Positions 8,097 through 15,359 of a stretch of DNA of 19,622 nucleotides are shown here, one piece after another. Each line of letters begins with the position of its first letter. Position 1 is the stretch's first letter. Under the pieces are notes generated by a model, which made no database searches, was not told the DNA's origin, and saw only the letters and a list, made by a program, of their open reading frames with translations. Made by a program: the position numbers and the translations under genes. Origin of the DNA: Candidatus Zixiibacteriota bacterium (GTDB taxonomy: Bacteria > Zixibacteria > MSB-5A5 > GN15 > JAAZOE01); NCBI GenBank assembly GCA_030588275.1, contig JAUUYJ010000010.1, forward strand, positions 1 to 19,622. The letters are read 5' to 3'.

Positions 8097-9761
8097 GTGA
8101 TTAATCCCACTAAATTTTCTCCAAACGTCCGAAATCAGATCGTCGTTTTTCTCTTGCTTGTTCTTTCTTTGGGAGCAGATTCCGCTTGGTCTCAGTCGAG
8201 TACTATTGATCCGAAAAATTCTGACCCTATTATAGATTCAATCGAGATAATAGCTGAAAATGTTTTTGATTTATCTCAATCTGAGTATGATAACTTCCTG
8301 TTTCGTCTGGCTAATGCGACCCATTTTGTGACCCGTCACACCGTTATCAGGCGTGAATTACTGGTCCGACAAGGGGACAGATTTGATACCTCTTTGGTAC
8401 AGGAAAGCCTCCGTAATCTGAGAAAGCTCCCTTATTTTTTGAAGTCGGAGATTGAGTTCGTCCAGGGGGAGTCTGGGCAAAACATATTAAAGGTAACGAC
8501 ATCGGATAAATGGACAACCGCCGGAGGGGTCTCATACCACCGAAGCGGTGGGCGATCCGACATTCAGATTGGAATTGAGGAAAAAAATCTGTTTGGTTAC
8601 GGGATGTTTATGTCCCATGATTATTTTGTTCTCGATCATGATCGAAATTTCTATCAGGGGCAGGTGGGGGACAGGCGATTTCTGGGACGCAATTTTTCGC
8701 TGAATCTGACTTTTTCTGACAATCCGCGGGCCGGGCGAAAATCTATTATATTTTCCCGACCGTTCTACAGTCTGAGTCAGAAGCATGCCTTTGAAACCAA
8801 TTTTACAAAACATCGAACCAGAATTGATTATTACGATGAATCTAAATTGGGGCAGGAAGCAGTTCTGGTGGCCCAAGATCAAACCTCGGATACTAAGCTT
8901 TATCTCCTAAATCAGTACCGTGTTGGGGGCGATAAGGTAAAGTATTACTTTACGTCGACCTACAGTTATTTGGAGCTTAAGGCGAAGGAGAGAGTCTTCT
9001 TAATAGATAATACTTTAATAGATACTACTTTGCTACCTCAAGTCCCAAGCGATTCTCTGTATCATGCTCTTAACCTCAGTCTGCGCGTTCGCCAAATAAA
9101 TTTTTCACGTTATCGCCGACTGAACCGCTTTTTCAAAACTGAGGATTACAATCTCGGTTTTGACGGATCGGTATCCATTGGTTGGGGCCGCTCCCATAAG
9201 TTGCGCGAAACCGTTTACACCTATTTCTCAGTTCGTCCCCAATATCTTATTGGATCAGATTCCCGCTTGTTCATTTTCCAGTATATCTTCGAGCAATGGA
9301 ATCGTAGTGAGGATATCTTGAGGCATAGAACCATCATCAAATTCAAGGGATATCAAAGGCTAAACCGCTATAATACCTTTGTCATCGGTGCCCAGTTTCT
9401 CTCTGATCGCCTGATCGATCCTTCCGGAATATTATATCTCGATGAAGATCATGGGTTACGCGGATATCCCGCCTATTCGTTCAATGGGGAGGAGCGTCTG
9501 GTAATAAATATTGAGAATCGTATATTTTCCGATATTGAAATAATGACAATCGGCCTGGGGGGAGCAATTTTTGCCGATTTAGGGAACATCTGGTCACGAT
9601 ATCAAGATCCCCGCCTAACAAACACCAGTGTCTCATTTGGGGCAGGTTTTCGATTTGGAATCAGCAGAAGTAGTCAGGCTGAAGTCATTCGCTTTGATCT
9701 GGCCTACGCCTATCAGCTAAAGAGTTGGCAAATTTCGATAGGAACCGGTCAATATTTCTAA
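8097..9761 (+). CDS. Omp85/BamA-superfamily outer-membrane protein with POTRA
   Basis: Predicted outer-membrane barrel that inserts or translocates other proteins. The 554-residue product has a signal peptide (core VVFLLLVLSLGADSAWSQ), then one recognisable POTRA-like domain (about 45-130: HTVIRRELLVRQGDRFD, then SLRNLRKLPYF), then about 16 amphipathic strands. DHGLRGYPAYSFNGEERL near residue 455 corresponds to the VRGF/Y motif in the inward loop of Omp85 proteins, and the chain ends in an aromatic beta-signal (ISIGTGQYF). Only one POTRA and the short length argue against BamA itself and suggest a TamA-, TPS- or patatin-associated type subfamily. Start GTG at 8097: AAAGGAG ends only two bases upstream, unusually close. 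No better in-frame start was seen. Confidence 0.85.
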   Translation: MINPTKFSPNVRNQIVVFLLLVLSLGADSAWSQSSTIDPKNSDPIIDSIEIIAENVFDLSQSEYDNFLFRLANATHFVTRHTVIRRELLVRQGDRFDTSLVQESLRNLRKLPYFLKSEIEFVQGESGQNILKVTTSDKWTTAGGVSYHRSGGRSDIQIGIEEKNLFGYGMFMSHDYFVLDHDRNFYQGQVGDRRFLGRNFSLNLTFSDNPRAGRKSIIFSRPFYSLSQKHAFETNFTKHRTRIDYYDESKLGQEAVLVAQDQTSDTKLYLLNQYRVGGDKVKYYFTSTYSYLELKAKERVFLIDNTLIDTTLLPQVPSDSLYHALNLSLRVRQINFSRYRRLNRFFKTEDYNLGFDGSVSIGWGRSHKLRETVYTYFSVRPQYLIGSDSRLFIFQYIFEQWNRSEDILRHRTIIKFKGYQRLNRYNTFVIGAQFLSDRLIDPSGILYLDEDHGLRGYPAYSFNGEERLVINIENRIFSDIEIMTIGLGGAIFADLGNIWSRYQDPRLTNTSVSFGAGFRFGISRSSQAEVIRFDLAYAYQLKSWQISIGTGQYF

Positions 9762-9823
9762 TGAACGGGAAACGTTTTGCCGATTAAGCTGTTATAAGGA
9801 CTGAAGTTGTTTAAAATATCAAC

Positions 9824-9851
9824 TTGACAGAAAGCGGAAATTGGTTAATTT
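9824..9851 (+). promoter_or_regulatory. Possible sigma-70 promoter of the dockerin protease gene
   Basis: A perfect -35 hexamer TTGACA (9824-9829) is followed after 16 bp by TAATTT (9846-9851), within an AT-rich run. The -10 match is weak. It sits about 50-75 bp upstream of the preferred ATG at 9902. It also explains why the reading frame can be extended to an apparent TTG start at 9824: that TTG is probably part of the promoter. Confidence 0.4.
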
Positions 9852-9901
9852 ATCTATATCTGAGCTTCTTTGTCCAACCTTTTCTTCGCTTGGGAAAACA
9901 G

Positions 9902-11599
9902 ATGACATTTAACATTCTGATATTTATCAAACGGTTCTTATTGGTGGCGATTTTTGCCGTAGGCCTGAGTTCCATCTCTGGCGCGATTGATGTAAATCAT
10001 GCCTTTGATCAGATTGATCAGGATTTTGAGGCTGGTCATATTACAAAAGCTGAGAAGTTGGTTGGGCAGATGAGCCTCTTTTTTGATCGTTCTGCGGTTC
10101 TTTCGGCCAATAAATCGGAACTGACATCGATGCTAAAATCCGGTACTCCCTTAATTCGTGAAGTGTATGAAAACTGGGAGCTCTTTTCGACCGATGAACA
10201 ATCTCTGATGACTGCCTATCTTTCCCGTCCATCGCTTGAGACAACATATGATTCACCCGGAGGTTTTTTCAAAATTCACTTCGATACCGCGCTCAATAGT
10301 CCCGAAATGGTACCGCCTGAGGATAAGGATAGCAATTTAATCCCCGATTATGTCGATCGGATCGCACAATACTGCGATAGTAGCTATCAGTATTATGTCG
10401 TTGGAAAGGGATACTTGCCACCTCCCGTTGATGCCCAAGGTGGTGACAGCCTCTACGATATCTATCTGATGGCCATTCCCGCATACGGTGCTACTTTTCC
10501 CGATGCGCCGGGGGATAGCGTATGGGATGATTATTCAAGCTTCATTGGTATTCATCATAACTTTTACGGATTCGCCCCCAACGATGACCCGGAAGGGGAT
10601 ACCATCGGTTCTCAAAAAGTTACCTGTGCCCATGAATATTTTCACGCCGTTCAGTTAGCGTATGATCGGTATGAAGCGTTATGGTGGATGGAAGCCAGCG
10701 CGACCTGGATGGAAGAGGTTCTCTTTCCCGAAGTAAATGACAATTATAATTATTTGCCGTACTACTTTAACTTCCCTGAGATCGGTCTCCAAAACATCTC
10801 AGAAAATTTTCATCTGTACGGAGCCTTTGTCTGGCCTGCCTATCTTAATCAAAAATATAATAGTCAAATTCTGAAAGATATTTGGTCTGCCTGCCGCTAT
10901 AACAGTGCTATTGATGCCTTTGATTCCAGTCTAATTCTGCATGGCACGTCAATGCAGAATATATTCCCCGAATTTACGTTGTGGAATTATTATACCGGGA
11001 GCCGTGCCATGCCAGGCCAGTATTACGAGTCTGCCGCCGATTATCCTATGGTTGCAATTGATCAGTCATTTAGCGAAGTAACGCATGATTCGATTCATCC
11101 TATTAAACCACCTGATGCTTTGGCATGTAATTATATTAAAATGTCTCCTACCATCAACGAGTGGGGACATTCGGAGTTACTCCTTGATGGTTCAAATTTG
11201 GTTCGCTGGGGATTGGTCACAATTTTTTCACAGGCCGGAGATGATTCCAGCCATGTAATTGTAAGTAATGGTCTGCAGGATATTTTGCTCTATCAATCGC
11301 GGCTGGACATGTTTGACTATGTTGTAGCCGTTCCTTCGGTTATTACTCCTTTTCTGGATGATCTTGATTATCGCTTTGACAGCGATCTCATTCCTTATGG
11401 GGATGCCAATTTTGATCGCGTGACCAACGTCGGTGATGCCATCTATCTTATCAATCTGGTCTTTAAGGGCGGCCCTGTGGCAATACCGATCTGGCAGACG
11501 GGAAATGCAAACTGTGACGCCGTTGTCAATGTCGCGGATGCGGTAACGATCATCAATTTTGTTTTTAACAATGGTGCCGAACCATGCAGTGGCGAATGA
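9902..11599 (+). CDS. Secreted HExxH metalloprotease with C-terminal dockerin-like domain
   Basis: About 565 residues from the ATG at 9902, with a signal peptide (RFLLVAIFAVGLSSISGA). The zinc motif HEYFH lies at residues 244-248, and ASATWMEE at about 267-272 offers the third, glutamate ligand. The layout resembles the MXAN_6640-type family of putative secreted metalloproteases. The C-terminus (about 500-560) has two dockerin-like calcium loops, GDANFDRVTNVGDAIYLINL and GNANCDAVVNVADAVTIINF. In cellulosome bacteria such domains dock to cohesins; here they are more likely a cell-surface or stability module, as no cohesin is in view. An in-frame TTG at 9824 lies within TTGACA and is rejected as start. 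The ribosome site is weak (GGGA six bases upstream). Substrate unknown. Confidence 0.85.
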   Translation: MTFNILIFIKRFLLVAIFAVGLSSISGAIDVNHAFDQIDQDFEAGHITKAEKLVGQMSLFFDRSAVLSANKSELTSMLKSGTPLIREVYENWELFSTDEQSLMTAYLSRPSLETTYDSPGGFFKIHFDTALNSPEMVPPEDKDSNLIPDYVDRIAQYCDSSYQYYVVGKGYLPPPVDAQGGDSLYDIYLMAIPAYGATFPDAPGDSVWDDYSSFIGIHHNFYGFAPNDDPEGDTIGSQKVTCAHEYFHAVQLAYDRYEALWWMEASATWMEEVLFPEVNDNYNYLPYYFNFPEIGLQNISENFHLYGAFVWPAYLNQKYNSQILKDIWSACRYNSAIDAFDSSLILHGTSMQNIFPEFTLWNYYTGSRAMPGQYYESAADYPMVAIDQSFSEVTHDSIHPIKPPDALACNYIKMSPTINEWGHSELLLDGSNLVRWGLVTIFSQAGDDSSHVIVSNGLQDILLYQSRLDMFDYVVAVPSVITPFLDDLDYRFDSDLIPYGDANFDRVTNVGDAIYLINLVFKGGPVAIPIWQTGNANCDAVVNVADAVTIINFVFNNGAEPCSGE

Positions 11600-11693
11600 A
11601 TTATCCAACCGATGTTGAATTTAAAAAAATAGATTCATCCATCCGGTCATTTATTTGGTTACCACGATGATCGGTTCTGGTCAAATGTTTTAT

Positions 11694-11722
11694 TTGACAT
11701 GTTATTCAAACATTGGTATATA
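11694..11722 (+). promoter_or_regulatory. Strong sigma-70 promoter of the zinc-ribbon gene
   Basis: TTGACA (11694-11699), a 17-bp spacer and TATATA (11717-11722) form a near-consensus housekeeping promoter. Transcription should begin near 11729, leaving a leader of about 85 nt before the ATG at 11814. No clear hairpin or riboswitch fold is visible in the leader. The 11600-11693 stretch between the protease stop and this promoter shows no terminator or gene. Confidence 0.75.
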
Positions 11723-11813
11723 TTTTCAAATTCGTAGTTGAAGCGACTTTACATCAGTTCAACGGATTAATAAATAAGGATATTTATCCACTAAGAGAGG
11801 GGAATCAAGGATC

Positions 11814-12011
11814 ATGGATGCAGGTTATGAAACTAAGATCCTGATTTGTGCTGAATGCAACGAAGAGTTTGTTTTTACAACGGCGGCACAAGAATATTTT
11901 TCGGAAAAGGGATATACGGAAGATCCCAAACTATGCAAGTCTTGCTATATGTCGCGGAAGCGAGACAAAAAACAGAATCATCGTGAGGTCTCAGAAAAAG
12001 TCGATTCTTAA
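11814..12011 (+). CDS. Small zinc-ribbon protein (zf-trcl type)
   Basis: A 65-residue cytoplasmic protein with two CxxC knuckles (C12/C15 in LICAECNEEF and C41/C44 in KLCKSC). The text between them, FVFTTAAQEYFSEKGYTEDP, is typical of the small family named probable zinc-ribbon domain (zf-trcl, PF13451). Its role is not established; a nucleic-acid or protein contact is usual for such ribbons. The C-terminus is highly charged and basic to start with (RKRDKKQNHREV). AAGGA lies just before the ATG, with GAGGGG further up. It is monocistronic: a strong promoter lies upstream and a hairpin terminator 20 bases downstream, which suggests steady, fairly high expression. Confidence 0.88.
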   Translation: MDAGYETKILICAECNEEFVFTTAAQEYFSEKGYTEDPKLCKSCYMSRKRDKKQNHREVSEKVDS

Positions 12012-12030
12012 GTAAGTATTATATGTTGGT

Positions 12031-12062
12031 AAAAAAGCCCGGCCGAGCCGGGCTTTTTTTTT
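12031..12062. terminator. Bidirectional intrinsic terminator
   Basis: A perfect 7-bp GC stem GCCCGGC (12037-12043) / GCCGGGC (12047-12053) with a CGA loop is flanked by six A on the left and nine T on the right. It can end the plus-strand zinc-ribbon message (stop at 12011) and the minus-strand M6 protease message (stop at 12081). Confidence 0.93.
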
Positions 12063-12080
12063 GGAGGTTGATCAATGCTG

Positions 12081-13778
12081 CTACTTCAATAAAACCATCT
12101 GGCGAATTTCCTGATCCGTCTCAGAGATCAACTGGTAGAGGTACACTCCACTTGGCAGTCCCCGACCGCTGTTGTCGGTACCGTTCCATGTTACATAATG
12201 ATCCCCGGCTTGTAGATATCCCGGTATCAAGGCATCAACTTTTTCACCCAGAATATTATAAATATTTATCTCAATCTCTCCGGCAACCGGCAGACTAAAA
12301 GTTATCCGGGTTGTCGGATTAAATGGATTGGGGAAGTTTTGTAAGAGCGAGAAGACCGGTAATATCATCGGATCATCGTCTTCATTATCGGCCGCCAACG
12401 ATACTGCAAAATCGGCATACATCGTCGATGCCGAATTTGATATATTTGTTATCGCAACAAAGCTATTGGATGAGGCATAGCTGTCGCTGTTGGGACTGGT
12501 GATCGGTGTAAACGAGTTGTTGTTGGTCGATCCGGGAAAAGGATCACCGCTATTGCCCAGCGATTGTTTCTTCTCCAATTGAAACAGGTTGTCCGCCTGT
12601 TCCAGGGCAACGGAATAGTTTCCAAATGATGTGTGCCCCGGATACCATTCATACATATTGTGAAAAACGGTCTCATCAATGTGCCAAATCAGTAAACCGG
12701 AGCTGGGCAAGGCGGCATCATAGCCGATCTTTTGACGGTTCTCGATTAGGAAGTATTCATTACCGACAGCACCTGATGTCCACAGCCGAAATACGGTTTG
12801 ATTCTCTTCTACATTGGGAATCGCAACATTGGTACCGTTGCTTGTAATATTGGTTGGTGTTACCCAGCCGACTTGTGATCGGCACCAGGCATCCATGTGC
12901 GCCGGACTTGATCCGAGGGAACCGTTCCAGCTTCCGGAGGACATTAACGACCAGTAACCGGTACCGTAGGAGCTGTTGTCGATGTCATACAAATCGGGTA
13001 ATCCAAACCCATGCCCCAGTTCGTGACAATAAACGCCGATGGTCATATCACCTGGAGTACTCCAATATTCCGGCATGATGGCATAGTCAGAAATAAACAC
13101 ACCATCCCGCAGGCGCGGTATGATGGACCACTTATGGGACCATATATCGGAACTGTTTCCGGTATATTCGGCACCCGGACCGGCATGAGTAATTAGAACA
13201 ATGTCAACTCGCCCATTCCCATCATTATCATACAGAGAGAAATCAACCACGGCATCAACCATGTCTATTAAGTCCTCAAACAGTTTTTGAGAATTGTTGG
13301 GGTACGGGGAGTCGGTTCCATAATTATTGTTAACATAGTAAGCGTAATTTTGGGGAGCCTGTTGCCAGCCAATTTCGGAGGGGAGGTTGATCGTTACCAG
13401 GTCGAGTTGGGTATATGAAACCTCGCTATAATAGTCGTGAACGGTTCCAGGTTGATTAGCGTAAATCAGCGTATCGAAGTCAAGCGATGGTGTTGAGGCG
13501 GTATTGTCAGAAAAATCAACGAGGATGCACAACGCGTTAAAAACTCCGGTAATCTTCCCGGATCGTGCCGATGGTTGATCAATACCGTAATATCCGGGTT
13601 GATAGGAAACAACAACTTTATTGGTTGGTAACTGAATCTGCCCGTTTCTTATTTTCTCAGCAACATCCGGATGTGGCGGCATCGCCCCAATTGCTCCGGC
13701 CCAAAACAGCAAAGCTATTGTCGCCAATAGACCGATAATAAATGGTCGGTATTGAATCGTCGCTATTCTCATCTCCAT
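12081..13778 (-). CDS. M6-family secreted metalloprotease with T9SS-type C-terminal domain
   Basis: About 565 residues from the ATG at 13778, which has AAGGAG six bases upstream. The frame runs on to 13907, but those 43 extra codons cover the sigma-54 promoter. The product has a signal peptide (IIGLLATIALLFWAGAIGA). A peptidase M6 (immune inhibitor A-like) domain follows, with the zinc motif HELGHGFGLPDLYD starting at residue 252, GTGYWSLMSSGSW downstream, and a DNDGNGRVD calcium-like loop near 190. The C-terminal 90 residues (FSLLQNFPNPFNPTTRITFS ... GLPSGVYLYQL) match the type A sorting domain of type IX secretion or the related FlgD-like Ig fold. Likely an exported broad-range protease. 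The enhancer-dependent promoter suggests conditional expression. Confidence 0.93.
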   Translation of the reverse strand: MEMRIATIQYRPFIIGLLATIALLFWAGAIGAMPPHPDVAEKIRNGQIQLPTNKVVVSYQPGYYGIDQPSARSGKITGVFNALCILVDFSDNTASTPSLDFDTLIYANQPGTVHDYYSEVSYTQLDLVTINLPSEIGWQQAPQNYAYYVNNNYGTDSPYPNNSQKLFEDLIDMVDAVVDFSLYDNDGNGRVDIVLITHAGPGAEYTGNSSDIWSHKWSIIPRLRDGVFISDYAIMPEYWSTPGDMTIGVYCHELGHGFGLPDLYDIDNSSYGTGYWSLMSSGSWNGSLGSSPAHMDAWCRSQVGWVTPTNITSNGTNVAIPNVEENQTVFRLWTSGAVGNEYFLIENRQKIGYDAALPSSGLLIWHIDETVFHNMYEWYPGHTSFGNYSVALEQADNLFQLEKKQSLGNSGDPFPGSTNNNSFTPITSPNSDSYASSNSFVAITNISNSASTMYADFAVSLAADNEDDDPMILPVFSLLQNFPNPFNPTTRITFSLPVAGEIEINIYNILGEKVDALIPGYLQAGDHYVTWNGTDNSGRGLPSGVYLYQLISETDQEIRQMVLLK

Positions 13779-13836
13779 GATCGTCTCCTTACAATTGATA
13801 TCCCCGGAGGGACAACCCTTTGTTTCGTAAATCAAA

Positions 13837-13854
13837 TTGCAAAGAACGTGCCGA
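13837..13854 (-). promoter_or_regulatory. Sigma-54 promoter of the M6 protease gene
   Basis: On the minus strand the sequence reads GGCACGTTCTTTGCAA: GG (13852-13851), exactly 10 bases, then GC (13840-13839), matching the sigma-54 consensus TGGCACG-N4-TTGCA in nearly every position. Initiation is expected near 13827, leaving a leader of about 48 nt with a good ribosome site. Such promoters need a AAA+ enhancer-binding protein; none is encoded in this window. Confidence 0.85.
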
Positions 13855-13924
13855 TCAGGAAGCCTATGATAGCTATTGCCGTGCAGTAGCTTAGACTTGC
13901 GGTCCAATCTCTATTACGAGCTAA

Positions 13925-13946
13925 CTATGGGGTCTATCCCATACAT
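13925..13946. promoter_or_regulatory. Upstream near-palindrome, likely enhancer site (copy 1)
   Basis: TATGGG (13926-13931), six bases, CCCATA (13938-13943) is a perfect dyad. The wider 22-bp block CTATGGGGT-N5-CCATACAT recurs upstream of the second sigma-54 promoter, with identity at 18 of 22 positions. Its centre is about 95 bp upstream of the -12 element, the normal place for an enhancer-binding-protein site. Nothing else is seen between it and the promoter. Confidence 0.7.
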
Positions 13947-13989
13947 GCTTGGTCTGAAAATGGGGGGAAAGAGAGCTTGAAATAATTAT

Positions 13990-14026
13990 AAAAAAAAGTA
14001 TGACCGCATAAGCGGCCATACTTTTT
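13990..14026 (-). terminator. Intrinsic terminator of the lipoprotein/PorV-like operon
   Basis: The arms AAAAAGTATG-A-CCGC (13993-14007) and GCGG-C-CATACTTTTT (14012-14026) pair over 14 positions with one A/C mismatch and an ATAA loop. On the minus strand a U-run follows the stem. It lies 55 bases past the stop of the PorV-like gene. The T-run on the plus side makes it usable in the other direction too, although no plus-strand gene precedes it here. Confidence 0.88.
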
Positions 14027-14081
14027 CAGGGCGATAGGTGTCAGGCAAGAAGTTATTTTTATGTTCGCTCGGATCGATTCA

Positions 14082-15359
14082 TTAGAATCTAAACCCGCTG
14101 GAAAAGGCAAAGTTTAACCCTTTCCCGGACGAACCACTTATGGCGTTGTAATTAGCCGCCGCTAAATCAAGATAGAAAAGTGAGAAATCAAACCCAAATC
14201 CTCCGGCAAAGGTTGTCCCCCGTTTACCACCAACGGCGAACCCGGCTCTAACAGGAAAGAAACTCAGGAGGCGATATTCCGCACCGGTTGAGATGCGAGG
14301 CTTGGCACTGGTGCCGGCCCCTTTCTTGAAGCCCTGTTCCCAATCGGCCGCCCACATCAGTTGCCCAGTTGTCTTGGCCAGGCCAACCTTAAAGCTACGT
14401 GGCAATCCGGTACTGAACTCAGCAATATCAATTGTCGTATCGGTCGAAGTAAACAGAGAATCGGTACCCATGTTGGCCGCTGTCACGGTGTCAAAGTTGA
14501 AGCTGTATCGATATTCCTGCGGTTCATCGGTCCAGTTAACATTACTCAGGGCATTAAACAGCGTTATGCCAACGGTGTAGTTTTTGGTCAATTGCATCGA
14601 ACTCCCCAAATCCAGAGCATAACCAGAACCACCGGTAGCGGTCCGTGCCACCACATCACCTTCACCATTAAAGCCAGTCGATAAGGTTACAACCTGTCCA
14701 TCAAGCTCGGTTATCTCTTCGTAGCCGAACCCTTTCAGGAAACGAAAGGTTCCACCGATGGCCAGCTTGCGGTCGATGTTATCATAAATCTGGCGACCGT
14801 ATGAAACGTTGAATGATCCCAAGCCGTACCCTTCGCCATACATATCGCTGAAGTCAATTGTTTCGGCAAAGCTGTTACCGTTTAGCAGTAGCTCCATCGG
14901 AGCCCTGCCCATGTTAACTTCGGCGGCACCGAAGGCGGAGATCGAAAAAGCCAGGTTGCCCAATCCGACCGCCAAAACGCTGGCTTCGATATCGGCAGAG
15001 AGCTTTAACCCTTCAGCCGGAATCTTAGACAGCAAATCGTCCTTATCGGCCTGATTCAAATGGGCACCGGTATAATTGTTGTAGTCATCAAGGGTGAAGC
15101 TGTTATTGGAGATCGCCACACCCACACCAATAAGTTCAACACCATTCATCCGTCCCGATTCAAAACCGAGGTTAGCCGGGTTAAAAGAAACAGCATGAAA
15201 CCCTTTGGCTAAAGATGTATATGCACCGGCCATTGATATCGCCCGGGCATTTTCCTGTCCGGTCGCACCAGCGGTGGAAGGGTTGGCAATCATTATCATC
15301 ACGACAACAATAGCCATGACCATAAGCTTTGCCAACAGCGGTAGGTTACGAGTCTTCAT
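14082..15359 (-). CDS. PorV/DUF5723-like outer-membrane beta-barrel protein
   Basis: A 425-residue predicted outer-membrane protein. Its signal peptide (LMVMAIVVVMIMIANPSTAGA) is followed by ARAISMAGAYTSLAKGFHAV and SFNPANLG, the N-terminal signature of the FadL-related PorV/PorQ/DUF5723 barrels of FCB bacteria. Alternating strands fill the rest, and the chain ends in the aromatic beta-signal GLNFAFSSGFRF. PorV proteins of Bacteroidetes help release T9SS cargo; others of this shape are plain porins or hydrophobe transporters, so the function is open. Its ATG shares one base with the stop of the lipoprotein gene (TAATG) and has GGGAGG upstream, so the two are co-transcribed and coupled. A hairpin terminator follows. 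Confidence 0.82.
   Translation of the reverse strand: MKTRNLPLLAKLMVMAIVVVMIMIANPSTAGATGQENARAISMAGAYTSLAKGFHAVSFNPANLGFESGRMNGVELIGVGVAISNNSFTLDDYNNYTGAHLNQADKDDLLSKIPAEGLKLSADIEASVLAVGLGNLAFSISAFGAAEVNMGRAPMELLLNGNSFAETIDFSDMYGEGYGLGSFNVSYGRQIYDNIDRKLAIGGTFRFLKGFGYEEITELDGQVVTLSTGFNGEGDVVARTATGGSGYALDLGSSMQLTKNYTVGITLFNALSNVNWTDEPQEYRYSFNFDTVTAANMGTDSLFTSTDTTIDIAEFSTGLPRSFKVGLAKTTGQLMWAADWEQGFKKGAGTSAKPRISTGAEYRLLSFFPVRAGFAVGGKRGTTFAGGFGFDFSLFYLDLAAANYNAISGSSGKGLNFAFSSGFRF

Larger units (their letters stand above)
13779..14081 (-). other. Intergenic region between the M6 protease and PorV-like genes
   Basis: This 303-nt stretch has no supported gene. From right to left it holds the terminator of the PorV-like gene, the near-palindrome, the sigma-54 promoter and the 5' leader of the M6 protease gene. 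The order means the terminator insulates the sigma-54 promoter from upstream read-through. Confidence 0.75.

Noticed and set aside
9824..9901. N-terminal extension of the dockerin protease from a TTG at 9824
   Set aside because: The TTG is the first part of a perfect TTGACA hexamer, has no ribosome site, and the extension would bury the signal peptide 26 residues in.
12023..12298. Plus-strand open frame of 91 codons after the zinc-ribbon gene
   Set aside because: It begins across the terminator hairpin and runs antisense through the conserved C-terminal domain of the M6 protease; its sequence has no family-like pattern.
13823..13860. A GCAAAG-containing block repeated at 17435-17460, reminiscent of part of a cyclic di-GMP-I (GEMM) riboswitch on the plus strand
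   Set aside because: The rest of the GEMM consensus is missing and nothing on the plus strand at 13860 could be controlled. On the minus strand the same bases fit sigma-54 -24/-12 elements almost exactly and sit just upstream of two gene starts.
13779..13907. N-terminal extension of the M6 protease to 13907
   Set aside because: It covers the sigma-54 promoter and the ribosome site of the ATG at 13778 and puts 43 unrelated residues before a normal signal peptide.
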